Position numbers and translations under genes: made by a program. The notes beneath the pieces were generated by a model. That model was not told the origin of the DNA. It searched no databases and saw only the letters and a program-made list of their open reading frames with translations. Source: CAVTWY01 sp963738575 (lineage in GTDB: Bacteria > Pseudomonadota > Gammaproteobacteria > Burkholderiales > Burkholderiaceae_C). Taken from it: a stretch of DNA of 64,000 nt. The stretch is from the NCBI GenBank assembly GCA_963738575.1, contig CAVTWY010000001.1, forward strand, positions 496,001 through 560,000, read 5' to 3'. Of the stretch, positions 1-9,114 are shown piece by piece (the first letter of the stretch is position 1; every line of letters starts with the position of its first letter).

Positions 1-537
1 CTGTTGGCCGTCGCCGCATGGATCAAGACGGACTCCAACGGCCCCGTGCTGTTTCGCCAGCGCCGCGTGGGGTTGCACGGGCGCGAATTCACGATCTTCA
101 AGTTCAGAACCATGGCGACCGACGCCGAGGCGCGAGGGCTGCAGCTGACGGTGGGTGCCGACCCCCGCGTGACGCGTTCGGGCGCCTTCCTGCGCCGCTA
201 CAAGATTGACGAGTTTCCGCAGTTTTTCAATGTGCTGATCGGCGACATGAGTGTGGTGGGCCCGAGGCCCGAAGTGCCGCGCTACGTGGCGATGTATCCG
301 GAGGCCACGCGGGCCTTGGTGCTAAGCGTTCGTCCGGGCATCACCGATTTGGCGTCGATCGAGTACCTTGACGAGAATGAACTGATTGGCCGCAGCGCTG
401 ACCCCGAGTTCACTTACATTCATGAAGTGATGCCGGCCAAACTTGCCTACTGTGAACGCTATGCGCGGGAGCACACCTTTGGCGGTGACATGACGATCAT
501 CAAACGTTCATTTCAGGCCTCTTTTGCCCGCGACTAG
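1..537 (+). CDS. Initiating sugar-phosphate transferase (5'-truncated)
   Basis: The reading frame is open from the first base, so the start and the N-terminal membrane segment lie left of the window; about 178 residues remain. The visible part is the cytoplasmic catalytic domain of the bacterial sugar transferase family (PglC/WbaP/WcaJ type), which moves a sugar-1-phosphate from a UDP-sugar onto undecaprenyl phosphate to begin a polysaccharide repeat unit at the inner membrane. Family hallmarks are FRTM near the start, the DEFPQFFNVLIGDMSVVGPRPE block in the middle and RPGITDLASIEY after it. The family is clear, the sugar is not. The next gene makes a 6-deoxy-4-keto UDP-HexNAc, so a QuiNAc- or FucNAc-type first sugar is a reasonable inference. 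Confidence 0.9.
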   Translation: MLAVAAWIKTDSNGPVLFRQRRVGLHGREFTIFKFRTMATDAEARGLQLTVGADPRVTRSGAFLRRYKIDEFPQFFNVLIGDMSVVGPRPEVPRYVAMYPEATRALVLSVRPGITDLASIEYLDENELIGRSADPEFTYIHEVMPAKLAYCERYAREHTFGGDMTIIKRSFQASFARD

Positions 538-557
538 CGCATGACGACGCTGAAACC

Positions 558-2387
558 ATGCTGACCCAGCTGACCAACCTGCCTGCGCGTACGAAGATCT
601 TGCTGATTGTCGCCGCCGATGTGTTGGTATTGCCTTTTGCACTTTGGTCGTCGGTCGCGCTGCGTTTGGGTGAAGCACCTTTGCTGGACGGGCCACCGTT
701 TTGGGCCTATGCCCTGGCGGTTGCACTCACCTTGCCGCTTTTCTTGCACTTTGGTTTGTACCGCGCGGTCATCCGCTATTTAGAAACACGTGCCTTCGCA
801 TTGGTGATTGGTGTGGCGCTGGCGGCTGCCGCGCTGTTCGCGTTGGTGGCCGTGGTGTTTCAGATCCCTGGCATCCCGCGTTCGGCGTTGATCATCTACG
901 CCGTTTTCTCGGCCGGGTACGCCACGTTGGCCCGATTGTTGGCCCGGCAAATTTTGCGCGGCTCAGCGCCTACCGCGCGCGTCGGCGCGCCCGTTGCCAT
1001 TTACGGTGCCGGGTCGGCCGGCTGTCAGTTGGCCAAAGCACTTCGGGCCGCACCTGAATTTCGTCCTCGAATTTTCATCGACGACAACATTTCACTGCAG
1101 GGGCGATCGGTGATGGGATTGCCTGTGCACGCAAGCCACCAGTTGGCCGCGCTCGTCAAACAGTATGAGCTCACCACCGTGATCGTAGCCATCCCCAGCT
1201 TGACGGCGGGGCAACGCGCCGAGTTGCTGCATCGGCTGGAGCCGCTGAAGATGGAAGTCAAGTTGGTGCCTGGCATGGCCGACCTGATTCGCAACGACCT
1301 GAATTTGTCCGACGTGCGCGAGGTGCGCCCCGAGGACCTCTTGGGCCGAGACGCGGTGCAACTGGACGCTGGCGCTTTATCGAAGTTTTTGGCGGCACGT
1401 TCGGTGCTGGTAACCGGCGCCGGAGGCTCGATTGGCTCCGAGCTGTGCCGACAAATCGTTCGCTACAAGCCCAGCCAGCTGGTGCTGTTTGACATGAGTG
1501 AGTTTGCGCTCTACACGCTGCGCGAAGAATTTGTAGTGCTCTTTCCCGACATCCAATTGGTGTGTGCTGTGGGTGACGTTAAAAACGCCACGCGCGTGGA
1601 TGCCGTGATGGCGGCCTACCGCCCAGCCGTGGTGTTTCACGCAGCGGCTTACAAGCACGTGCCGCTGATGGAAGAAATCAATGCGTGGGAGGCTTTGCGC
1701 AACAATGCCTTTGGTACGTGTGTGGTGGGGCAAGCCGCCATCCGCCATGGCGTGGAAAAATTTGTGCTGGTGTCCACTGACAAAGCTGTCAACCCAACCA
1801 ATGTGATGGGGGCGTCCAAGCGCTTGGCTGAAATGGTTTGCCAATCGCTGCACTTGCAAAGCAGCACGCGCTTCGAGATGGTGCGGTTTGGCAATGTGCT
1901 GGGCAGCAGCGGAAGCGTCATCCCTAAGTTTCGAGACCAGATCGCCGCTGGGGGCCCGATCACGGTCACGCACCCTGACATCGTTCGCTATTTCATGTCC
2001 ATCCCTGAGGCCGCGCAATTGGTGCTTCAGGCAGCATGCATGGGGCAGGGCGGTGAGGTGTTTGTGCTGGACATGGGTGACCCCATCAAAATTGTCGACT
2101 TGGCGCGCAACATGATTCGGCTGTCTGGTGTCGAAGAGGACCAAATCGCCATCGAGTTCACGGGCTTGCGCCCCGGCGAAAAACTGTTCGAAGAATTGCT
2201 CGCCGACAGTGAATTCACGCGCCCCACGCATCACCCGAAGATCCGCGTTGCCAAGGTTCAGGCCGCTGCCGATTCAAGCTGGTCTGACATGCGCGACTGG
2301 ATTAGCGGCGAAGGCCCTTACTCGGACGATGAGGTGCGCCGGCGTATTGCGCAGCTTTTGCCCGAATATCGACCTTGGGTTGCGTGA
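558..2387 (+). CDS. Membrane-bound UDP-sugar 4,6-dehydratase, CapD/WbpM/FlaA1 family
   Basis: 609 residues, the usual length for the long, membrane-anchored members (WbpM, PglF, CapD). The first 110 or so residues hold about four hydrophobic segments. A first Rossmann-like part has YGAGSAGCQLAKAL near residue 152, and the catalytic SDR domain begins with VTGAGGSIGSELC near residue 283. STDKAVNPTNVMGASK near residue 405 is the active-site block of this family, in which the usual Tyr is replaced by Met. Known members convert UDP-GlcNAc to UDP-2-acetamido-2,6-dideoxy-4-hexulose for QuiNAc/FucNAc-type sugars. It starts 20 bases after the sugar transferase and is probably cotranscribed with it; such pairs are common in capsule and O-antigen loci. 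The exact product is not provable from sequence. Confidence 0.92.
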   Translation: MLTQLTNLPARTKILLIVAADVLVLPFALWSSVALRLGEAPLLDGPPFWAYALAVALTLPLFLHFGLYRAVIRYLETRAFALVIGVALAAAALFALVAVVFQIPGIPRSALIIYAVFSAGYATLARLLARQILRGSAPTARVGAPVAIYGAGSAGCQLAKALRAAPEFRPRIFIDDNISLQGRSVMGLPVHASHQLAALVKQYELTTVIVAIPSLTAGQRAELLHRLEPLKMEVKLVPGMADLIRNDLNLSDVREVRPEDLLGRDAVQLDAGALSKFLAARSVLVTGAGGSIGSELCRQIVRYKPSQLVLFDMSEFALYTLREEFVVLFPDIQLVCAVGDVKNATRVDAVMAAYRPAVVFHAAAYKHVPLMEEINAWEALRNNAFGTCVVGQAAIRHGVEKFVLVSTDKAVNPTNVMGASKRLAEMVCQSLHLQSSTRFEMVRFGNVLGSSGSVIPKFRDQIAAGGPITVTHPDIVRYFMSIPEAAQLVLQAACMGQGGEVFVLDMGDPIKIVDLARNMIRLSGVEEDQIAIEFTGLRPGEKLFEELLADSEFTRPTHHPKIRVAKVQAAADSSWSDMRDWISGEGPYSDDEVRRRIAQLLPEYRPWVA

Positions 2388-2415
2388 CGTTGAAGCGCCC
2401 TCGATTTCAATCGTT

Positions 2416-3672
2416 GTGAATATTCTCCTGATCAATCACCATGCAGGAGGCCCCGCCTGGGGCATGGAAGAGCGTCCTCATGGCTTGGCACGCGAGTGGG
2501 TGAAGCTTGGGCACGAGGTCACCATTGCTGCCGCTTCGTATTCCCACCATCGCTCGGTGCAGCCTGAGGTGTCGGGCGCGATCACGACGCAAGCCTGCGA
2601 CGGCATCAAGTACCGCTGGTACGCGACGCCTGAATACGGCGGGGACGGCGTGGCGCGCATGCGCAACGTTCGCGCTTTTCTGACGGCTGTGGGTGGTGAC
2701 GTTGAGTACCTATCAACGACGCCCAAACCTGACGTCGTCATTGCCGCGAGTACCTACCCTCAAGATGTCAAAGTGGCCAAAAAAATTGCCCGAGCCTGCC
2801 ATGCGTTGTTGGTGGTCGAAATCAATTCGCTTTGGTCGTTGGCACTGATGGCCTTGGCGGGCAAGTCGCGGCTTCATCCGCAAACGTTGTTTGGCGCCGC
2901 GGCCGAGCGCTCCGCCTACCGAGACGCCGACTTGGTCGTTTCAACCCTGCCCAAGGTGCACGGCTACATGCAGTCGCGCGGGCTGGATCTGATGAAGTTG
3001 CACGTGATGCCAACGGGTGTATCAACCGAGAATTGGGCAGCAAAAGCGCAAGAACCCTTGCGTGCCGACGTCGTGGCAGCGATCGAGCGTGCGCGCACCA
3101 AGGGATACACCTTGGTTGGTTATGCCGGGTCGATGGGTTTGCACAACACCATCGATACCCTGCTGGACGCTGCTGAACTGTTACGCCACGAGCGATTTGC
3201 GTTTGTGTTGGTGGGGGATGGCTCCGAGCGCGAAAGGCTGCACCGGCGCTCCAAAGACGCCAAGCTTGGCGCAGCCCTATTTTTGCCAACCCTACCCAGG
3301 GCGCAAATTCCGGCTTTTTTGGCCGCCATTGACATGGCCTATGTCGGGCACAAACGATCGCAGGTGTACGAGCACGGTATTGCATCCGACAAAGTGATGG
3401 ACTGCATGGTGTCGGGTTGCGTCGTGTTGCACGCAGCACAGGAGGGAAACGACCTGGTGCGCGAGGCCGAGTGCGGGATGATGGTACCGCCGGGCGACGC
3501 CACGGCAGTGGCGCGCGGGTTGCGGCAGTTGGCCCTGCTAACGCGGCGCGAAAGGGTGGCCATGGGAACGCGCGGCCAAGCGTACGTGCAAGCCCATCAC
3601 ACGTACCAACGTGTCGCCCTTCGCTACGTCGAGGTGCTGGAGCAGACCCTGGAGCGACGACAAGCTACTTGA
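2416..3672 (+). CDS. Glycosyltransferase, GT-B fold, family 4 type
   Basis: 418 residues with the GTG start chosen here (V-N-I-L-L-I-N-H), 28 bases after the dehydratase stop. The frame stays open upstream inside capD, but that part reads as an out-of-frame shadow, and no good ATG precedes the conserved N-terminal strand. The N-terminal domain begins with LLINHHAGGP and MEERPHGLAREW, typical of the WbuB-like group. The C-terminal donor domain starts near residue 235 with GYAGSMGLHNTIDTLLDA and ends with EAECGMMVPPGD, a usual nucleotide-sugar-binding region. It should add one sugar to the lipid-linked repeat on the cytoplasmic face. Donor and acceptor are unknown. It is the last plus-strand gene before the convergent operon. 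Confidence 0.88.
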   Translation: MNILLINHHAGGPAWGMEERPHGLAREWVKLGHEVTIAAASYSHHRSVQPEVSGAITTQACDGIKYRWYATPEYGGDGVARMRNVRAFLTAVGGDVEYLSTTPKPDVVIAASTYPQDVKVAKKIARACHALLVVEINSLWSLALMALAGKSRLHPQTLFGAAAERSAYRDADLVVSTLPKVHGYMQSRGLDLMKLHVMPTGVSTENWAAKAQEPLRADVVAAIERARTKGYTLVGYAGSMGLHNTIDTLLDAAELLRHERFAFVLVGDGSERERLHRRSKDAKLGAALFLPTLPRAQIPAFLAAIDMAYVGHKRSQVYEHGIASDKVMDCMVSGCVVLHAAQEGNDLVREAECGMMVPPGDATAVARGLRQLALLTRRERVAMGTRGQAYVQAHHTYQRVALRYVEVLEQTLERRQAT

Positions 3673-3729
3673 TCGCTGCGTTCCATGCCTTGCAACAGCA
3701 TGGCACGCCCGATTTGAAATAGCAGCGAT
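3672..3729. repeat. Nested inverted repeat between convergent genes
   Basis: An outer perfect 8-base inverted repeat (ATCGCTGC at 3672-3679, GCAGCGAT at 3722-3729) encloses an inner 6-base stem (CCATGC at 3683-3688, GCATGG at 3698-3703). It overlaps the glycosyltransferase stop codon and lies just before the convergent epimerase end. There is no T-run on either strand, so it is not a classical intrinsic terminator. It could act as an RNA 3'-end stabiliser or a weak bidirectional stop signal. Confidence 0.4.
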
Positions 3730-3754
3730 GGACGGGGCGGCGAAAGCAATTGCG

Positions 3755-4792
3755 TCAAGACGCGTCAGCGCGCTGCGCAGCAAACCACGCCACCAACAGC
3801 CGGAGCCCTTGTGGCAGGGTGTGTGTCGGTTGATATCCCAGTGCCTGGCGTGCCCGATCAATGTTGGCCAACGAGTGCCTCGCGTCCCCTGCGCGAAAGT
3901 CTTGGTGCATGGCATCGGGAATGTGCAGGGCAGGGTCGAGGCGTTGGAGCTCGGCGCGCAAATGCGAAAAAAGCTGATTGAGCGTGGTGCGCTCACCAAC
4001 TGCAATGTTCATCACCTGATGCGAGCCGGAGGCTGCATCGGCCGTGGCAGCCAGCAAATTGGCCTGCACCGCGTTGTCGATGTAGCAAAAGTCGCGACTG
4101 GTTTCCCCATCACCGTTGATGACCACTGGAAGTCCAGCGCGCATGGCAGCGATCCAGCGCGGAATCACGGCGGCATAAGCACCCTGGGGGTCTTGGCGCG
4201 GACCGAAAACGTTGAAATACCGCAGCCCGATGGCTTGCAGGCCGTAAGACCTTGCAAACACGTCGGCGTACAGCTCGTTAACGTACTTGGTGACAGCGTA
4301 AGGCGACAAAGGGCGGCCGATCACGTCTTCAACCTTGGGTAGACCGGGGTGATCACCGTAGGTTGAACTGCTGGCGGCATACACGAAGCGCCGAACCTTG
4401 GCGTCGCGCGCAGCGATGAGCATGTTGACAAAGCCGTCGACGTTGGCGTGGTGAGAGGCCAGCGGGTCGGCCAAGGAGCGCGGCACGCTCCCGAGGGCGC
4501 CCTGGTGCAACACCCAATCAACACCCTGGCATGCTGCCCGACAGTCTTCCAGGCGCGTGGTGTCACTCTCGATAAAACGAAAGTTTGCCCATTGAGATGC
4601 CGACAGCATCAAACGCACGTCGTCAAGGTTGCTTTGGTGACCCGTGGCGAAATTGTCCAGGCCCACCACCGTTTGGTTGAGTTGGAGCAAACGCTCGAGC
4701 AGGTTGGACCCGATGAAGCCAGCCACGCCCGTCACCAGCCATGTGTGACGCTCGCCCGTGAGTCGTGCCACCAAGGCGTCATAGGCGCTCAT
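3755..4792 (-). CDS. tviC: UDP-HexNAc(A) 4-epimerase, WbpP/TviC-like SDR
   Basis: 345 residues from the ATG at 4792, which overlaps the stop of the upstream dehydrogenase gene (ATGA); the frame is open further upstream, but that start would lie inside the neighbour. VTGVAGFIGSNLLERL is the NAD-binding loop, GLDNFATGHQSNL the strand-2 region typical of WbpP/TviC, and SSSTYG with SPYAVTKYVNELY the catalytic Ser and Tyr-x3-Lys. TviC epimerises UDP-GlcNAcA to UDP-GalNAcA; WbpP prefers UDP-GlcNAc to UDP-GalNAc. Coupling to a TviB/WbpA-like dehydrogenase favours the uronic-acid route. Specificity between these two is the main uncertainty. Confidence 0.85.
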   Translation of the reverse strand: MSAYDALVARLTGERHTWLVTGVAGFIGSNLLERLLQLNQTVVGLDNFATGHQSNLDDVRLMLSASQWANFRFIESDTTRLEDCRAACQGVDWVLHQGALGSVPRSLADPLASHHANVDGFVNMLIAARDAKVRRFVYAASSSTYGDHPGLPKVEDVIGRPLSPYAVTKYVNELYADVFARSYGLQAIGLRYFNVFGPRQDPQGAYAAVIPRWIAAMRAGLPVVINGDGETSRDFCYIDNAVQANLLAATADAASGSHQVMNIAVGERTTLNQLFSHLRAELQRLDPALHIPDAMHQDFRAGDARHSLANIDRARQALGYQPTHTLPQGLRLLVAWFAAQRADAS

Positions 4793-6123
4793 CAGAGCCT
4801 CCAGAGTGTGTGGCCGGCAGCCTCGATTTGTGCGCGATCGTAAGACGACTTGACGTCGGTGAAGACGCCGTTGGGTTGCAGTTTGCTCAGAATCGGCGCG
4901 AGACCGAGTTTGGCGTAATCGGCATGTGACACGGCGGCGACCACCGCGGCTGCTTGGGGCAGTTGGTCCCACGGCGTCAACGCAATGCCGTATTCGTGCA
5001 GGCATTCTTCAGAGTCAGCGATGGGGTCGTGCACAACGACGTGGCAACCAAAGCTTTGCAGCTCGCGCACCACATCGATGACTTTGCTGTTGCGCAAATC
5101 AGGGCAATTTTCTTTGAACGTCATGCCCAACACGATGACCGGTGCGCCCTTGACTCGAATGTCAGCGGCGATCATGCGTTTGATCGTTTGATCGGCCACA
5201 TGCTTGCCCATGTTGTCGTTGATGCGTCGCCCCGCAAGAATGACTTGCGGTTGGTAGCCCAGCATCTCGGCTTTGTGGGTGAGGTAGTACGGGTCGACGC
5301 CAATGCAGTGACCGCCCACCAGACCGGGGCGGAACGGCAGAAAATTCCATTTGGTGCCGGCCGCTTGCAGCACTTCGAGCGTATCGATCCCGACACGGTC
5401 AAAAATCAGCGATAGCTCGTTCATCAGGGCGATGTTCAGGTCGCGCTGGGTGTTTTCGATCACTTTGGCGGCCTCCGCCACCTTGATGCTGCTGGCGGGG
5501 TACACACCGGCATCGATGATGGCGCCGTAGACGGCTGCCACGCGCGCCTGCGTGCTGGGGCTGTCGCCTGCCACGATCTTGACGATTTTGGTCAGCGTGC
5601 GTTCTTTGTCGCCTGGGTTGATGCGCTCGGGGCTGTAGCCAACGTTGAAGTCTTGTTTCCACTTGAGGCCCGAGCAGCGCTCGAGCACTGGGATGCAAAC
5701 CTCTTCGGTCGCGCCTGGGTACACCGTCGACTCGTACACCACCGTGGTGCCAGGTCGCAGGTGTTTGCCAACGGTCTCTGAGCTCTTGATCAGGGGCGTG
5801 AAGTCGGGTTGCCGCGCTTCGTCGACAGGCGTCGGCACGGCCACGACGATGAAGTTGGCGTTGGCCAACACGGCGGGGTCGTTGGAGCAGGTCAGGTGCT
5901 TGGCAGCACGCAACTCGTCACCTGAAACCTCGCCGGTGGGGTCGACAAACGTTTGGTAGGCAGCCACTTTTTTGGCGGCCAGGTCAAAACCGAAGGTGCG
6001 GAATTTCTTGCCAAAGGCCACCGCCAACGGCAGCCCGACGTACCCCAAGCCGACCACGGCAATGACCGGGGGCACTTGAGTCAGCGAGGCATGCGTTTCA
6101 GTGTTAGCTGCGGAGGTTGACAT
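4792..6123 (-). CDS. tviB: UDP-GlcNAc 6-dehydrogenase, TviB/WbpO-like
   Basis: 443 residues from the ATG at 6123 (M-S-T-S-A-A-N). It has the NAD-binding motif VVGLGYVGLPLAVAFG, PTPVDEARQPDFTPL, the EVCIPVLERCSGL region and the catalytic cysteine in GGHCIGVDPYYLT (about residue 272), followed by the C-terminal domain with GMTFKENCPDLRNSKV. This is the UDP-glucose/UDP-ManNAc/UDP-GlcNAc 6-dehydrogenase superfamily, which oxidises the C6 hydroxyl twice with NAD. PTPVDEARQPD and KENCPDLRNSKV resemble the TviB/WbpO branch. With the downstream 4-epimerase it would supply UDP-GalNAcA, as in Vi antigen synthesis. A 61-base gap separates it from manC. Confidence 0.86.
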   Translation of the reverse strand: MSTSAANTETHASLTQVPPVIAVVGLGYVGLPLAVAFGKKFRTFGFDLAAKKVAAYQTFVDPTGEVSGDELRAAKHLTCSNDPAVLANANFIVVAVPTPVDEARQPDFTPLIKSSETVGKHLRPGTTVVYESTVYPGATEEVCIPVLERCSGLKWKQDFNVGYSPERINPGDKERTLTKIVKIVAGDSPSTQARVAAVYGAIIDAGVYPASSIKVAEAAKVIENTQRDLNIALMNELSLIFDRVGIDTLEVLQAAGTKWNFLPFRPGLVGGHCIGVDPYYLTHKAEMLGYQPQVILAGRRINDNMGKHVADQTIKRMIAADIRVKGAPVIVLGMTFKENCPDLRNSKVIDVVRELQSFGCHVVVHDPIADSEECLHEYGIALTPWDQLPQAAAVVAAVSHADYAKLGLAPILSKLQPNGVFTDVKSSYDRAQIEAAGHTLWRL

Positions 6124-6184
6124 GGGTGTGGGGGTGGCGAACCATCGACGGATTGAAAGGGGGGTGAAGCATGCGCACGCGGTT

Positions 6185-7642
6185 TCAGCGGCGCCCGTAG
6201 GTATCCTCAAAGCGCACGATGTCGTCTTCACCCAGGTACGAGCCTGACTGTACTTCGATCAATTCCAAGTCAAGTTTGCCTGGGTTGCGCAGCCGGTGCG
6301 TTTGACCGATAGGAATGTACGTGCTTTGATTCTCGCTGAGCATGATGACTTGATCGCCGTTGGTGACCTCGGCGGTGCCCGACACCACGATCCAGTGCTC
6401 GGCGCGGTGATGGTGCATTTGCAGGCTCAAGCTGGCCCCAGGTTTGACCATGATGCGCTTGACTTGAAAGCGCGGCCCCTGGTCGATGCTGTCGTACCAA
6501 CCCCAGGGGCGATGCACCTTGCGGTGCAACGACTTTTCGCTGCGTTGGTTGGACTCAAGTGCCGCCACCACACCCTTGACGTCCTGGCTGTTGGCGCGAT
6601 TGATCACCAGCACGGCGTCGGGGGTTTCAACCACCACGACATCATCCACGCCCACCACACCCACCAAGCGGCTGGATGCGTGCACAAGCGTGTTGTGGCA
6701 GTCGCGTACCAAGGTGTCGCCGAGGGCAGCGTTGCCGGCGTCGTCCTTGTGTGCCACTTGCCATACAGCGTCCCAGGCGCCCAGATCGTTCCAACCCGCA
6801 TCCAGGGGCACCATGCGGATGTCATGGGCACTGCCTGGGCAGCGCTCCATCACGGCGTAATCCACCGATTCGGACGGAATCTGCAAGAACGCTGCTTTGT
6901 CAGGGCGAATGAAGGCATCGTCAGCCTTGCGAAGCTCAAAGGCCTTGCGTGTGGCCTCGGCGATATCAGGGCGAAAAGCTTCCAGCGCGGCAAGCCACAC
7001 CGACGCCTTCAGCACAAAGATGCCGCTGTTCCAGTGGTAACCGCCTTCTTCCAAGTATTGGCGTGCTGTTGCAACGTCGGGCTTTTCAACGAAGCGCGCC
7101 ACGACGGCAGCGTCGGCTGGCGTGGGGTTGCTCTTGATGTAGCCGTAACCTGTTTCAGGCCGATCAGGGGTGATACCCAAAATGGCGATGCGACCTTGTT
7201 GAGCTTGACTCGCAGCTTGTTGCAGCGCGGCCGTGAAGGCTGTTTGCTGGCTGGCAGTTTGGTCGGCCGGCGTCACCATCAGCACAGGGTCGCGGCCGCC
7301 TTGCATCGCCTCCAGAGCTGCCAAGGTGAGGGCTGGCGCGGTGTTGCGGCCGCTGGGCTCCAACAAGATGCGACCCACCGGTTGCTTGAGTTCGCGAAGT
7401 TGGTCAAGCACCAAAAACCGGTGCTCGTCATTGGTCACTGTGAGCGGCGCCGACACATTGATGTCGGACGAGGCAACGCGCTGCAGGCGCTGCACCGCCT
7501 CTTGAAACAGTGTCTGCTCGCTGTCGGTGAGCACCAAAAACTGCTTGGGGTAACCGGCGCGAGACAAGGGCCACAGCCGCGTGCCACTGCCACCCGCCAT
7601 GATGACTGGTTGCACGTCAATCGATTTCATCGGGGTGCTCAT
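6185..7642 (-). CDS. manC: Mannose-1-phosphate guanylyltransferase / mannose-6-phosphate isomerase
   Basis: 485 residues, full length for the bifunctional type II enzyme (ManC, CpsB, AlgA, XanB). The N-terminal nucleotidyltransferase domain carries VIMAGGSGTRLWPLSR at residue 14 and FVEKPD in the middle. The C-terminal cupin domain has RPWGWYDSID, LSLQMHHHRAEHWIVVSGTA and the metal-site residues before QTHRLRNPG. It makes GDP-mannose from mannose-6-phosphate with a partner phosphomannomutase that is not in this window. The start overlaps the end of rfbC by four bases, placing it in the polysaccharide operon. GDP-mannose could feed mannose itself or derivatives made by enzymes outside the window. 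Confidence 0.96.
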   Translation of the reverse strand: MSTPMKSIDVQPVIMAGGSGTRLWPLSRAGYPKQFLVLTDSEQTLFQEAVQRLQRVASSDINVSAPLTVTNDEHRFLVLDQLRELKQPVGRILLEPSGRNTAPALTLAALEAMQGGRDPVLMVTPADQTASQQTAFTAALQQAASQAQQGRIAILGITPDRPETGYGYIKSNPTPADAAVVARFVEKPDVATARQYLEEGGYHWNSGIFVLKASVWLAALEAFRPDIAEATRKAFELRKADDAFIRPDKAAFLQIPSESVDYAVMERCPGSAHDIRMVPLDAGWNDLGAWDAVWQVAHKDDAGNAALGDTLVRDCHNTLVHASSRLVGVVGVDDVVVVETPDAVLVINRANSQDVKGVVAALESNQRSEKSLHRKVHRPWGWYDSIDQGPRFQVKRIMVKPGASLSLQMHHHRAEHWIVVSGTAEVTNGDQVIMLSENQSTYIPIGQTHRLRNPGKLDLELIEVQSGSYLGEDDIVRFEDTYGRR

Positions 7643-8217
7643 GGCGTCGTTTTGAAAACGTCGGCCACCGCAAACGACGAGGCCGAAGCGTCTTTGGGTG
7701 CGAGCGACGGTGTCATCCCGTGCAACATGGGCCAGTCAATGGCCAACGTGGCATCGTTCCAGACGATCGCGCGTTCGCAGTCTTTGGCGTAGTAGTCGGT
7801 GGTTTTGTACAAAAAATGAGTGTCGTCTTCAAGGGCCACAAAACCGTGTGCGAACCCTTCAGGCACCCACAATTGTTGGTGGTTGACGGCGCTGAGCGTG
7901 ACACCCACCCACTGGCCAAACGTGGCCGAATCGCGGCGGATGTCCACCGCGACGTCGAAGGCGCTGCCCTTGACCACACGCACCAGCTTGCCCTGAGGGT
8001 GCGGCGGCAACTGGTAGTGAAGGCCTCGCAAAACGCCACGCTGCGAGCGCGAATGGTTGTCTTGCACAAAGGGCCGCGGCGTGCGGTGGCCGAGTGCTTT
8101 GACGCCATCGTTGAAGCGCTGCTGGTTGAAGCTCTCCATGAACCAACCACGGTCGTCACCAAACACGGTGGGTTCAACCACCAACACATCAGGAATTCGG
8201 GTAGGCGTCAGCTTCAT
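7639..8217 (-). CDS. rfbC: dTDP-4-dehydrorhamnose 3,5-epimerase
   Basis: 192 residues, slightly longer than the typical 180-185. The cupin enzyme is identified by TRIPDVLVVEPTVFGDDRGWF, ESFNQQRF, the active-site stretch QDNHSRSQRGVLRGLHYQ (catalytic His in DNHS) and WVPEGFAHGF. It epimerises C3 and C5 of dTDP-4-keto-6-deoxyglucose, the third step to dTDP-L-rhamnose. It lies six bases after rfbA and overlaps manC by four bases. All four rml/rfb genes are present in the order B-D-A-C, so the rhamnose pathway is complete. Confidence 0.97.
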   Translation of the reverse strand: MKLTPTRIPDVLVVEPTVFGDDRGWFMESFNQQRFNDGVKALGHRTPRPFVQDNHSRSQRGVLRGLHYQLPPHPQGKLVRVVKGSAFDVAVDIRRDSATFGQWVGVTLSAVNHQQLWVPEGFAHGFVALEDDTHFLYKTTDYYAKDCERAIVWNDATLAIDWPMLHGMTPSLAPKDASASSFAVADVFKTTP

Positions 8218-8223
8218 GGCAAG

Positions 8224-9114
8224 TCAAAACACTTTCTCGGTTAGCATTTTCATCAGGTATTGCCCATAGCCGTTTTTTAGCAAGGGCTGCGCCAACGCCT
8301 CGACTTGTTGGGCGTCGATCCAACCGTGGCGGTAGGCGATTTCTTCGGGACACGCCACTTTGAGGCCTTGCCGCTTTTCCAGCGTGGCGATGAAGGCACC
8401 TGCTTCGAGCAAGCTGTCGTGCGTGCCCGTGTCAAGCCAAGCGTAGCCACGGCCCATGATCTCAACGTCCAATTGACCTTGCCGCAGGTAGGTGGCGTTG
8501 ACTTCGGTGATCTCGAGTTCACCGCGCGCGCTGGGCTTGATCGATGCAGCGATGTCGCACACTTGCTGGTCGTAGAAGTACAGCCCGGTCACGGCGTAAT
8601 TGCTCTTGGGTTGTTTGGGTTTTTCTTCGATGCTGATGGCACGGTGCGTGGCGTCAAAGGCCACCACGCCGTACCGCTCGGGGTCGTTCACGTGGTAGGC
8701 AAACACGCTGGCGCCAGTGTCGCGCGCGCTGGCACTGCCCAGCAACCGCTGAAAGTCATGTCCGTAAAAAATGTTGTCACCCAGTACCAGTGCGCTGGTT
8801 TTGCCGTCGACAAACCGGCGCCCCAGAATGAAGGCTTGCGCCAAGCCGTCGGGGCTGGGCTGCACGCAGTAACTGAAGTTCATCCCCCAGCGCGAGCCGT
8901 CGCCCAGCAGGGCTTCGAACCGTGGCGTGTCTTGGGGTGTGCTGATGATCAGCACGTCGCGAATGCCCGCCAGCATCAGGGACGCCAAGGGGTAGTACAC
9001 CATCGGCTTGTCGTACACCGGCAGCAGTTGTTTGCTCACGGCCAGGGTGGCCGGGTGCAGGCGCGTGCCCGAGCCACCGGCGAGGATGATGCCTTTGCGT
9101 TGCATGGTCTTCAT
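8224..9114 (-). CDS. rfbA: Glucose-1-phosphate thymidylyltransferase
   Basis: 296 residues from the ATG at 9114, which overlaps the rfbD stop (ATGA); an ATG at 9105 is also possible. The frame is open further upstream but inside rfbD. GIILAGGSGTRLHP is the nucleotide-binding loop, followed by KQLLPVYDKPMVYYPL, LGDNIFYG and IEEKPKQPKSNYAVTGLYFYD, all diagnostic of RfbA/RmlA. It forms dTDP-glucose from dTTP and glucose-1-phosphate, committing carbon to rhamnose. The length agrees with the 288-296 residue family norm. Expression is tied to rfbD by overlap. Confidence 0.97.
   Translation of the reverse strand: MKTMQRKGIILAGGSGTRLHPATLAVSKQLLPVYDKPMVYYPLASLMLAGIRDVLIISTPQDTPRFEALLGDGSRWGMNFSYCVQPSPDGLAQAFILGRRFVDGKTSALVLGDNIFYGHDFQRLLGSASARDTGASVFAYHVNDPERYGVVAFDATHRAISIEEKPKQPKSNYAVTGLYFYDQQVCDIAASIKPSARGELEITEVNATYLRQGQLDVEIMGRGYAWLDTGTHDSLLEAGAFIATLEKRQGLKVACPEEIAYRHGWIDAQQVEALAQPLLKNGYGQYLMKMLTEKVF

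Noticed and set aside
6296..7792. 498-residue plus-strand frame opposite manC
   Set aside because: ManC is intact and bifunctional on the other strand; the plus-strand product is low complexity and has no motif.
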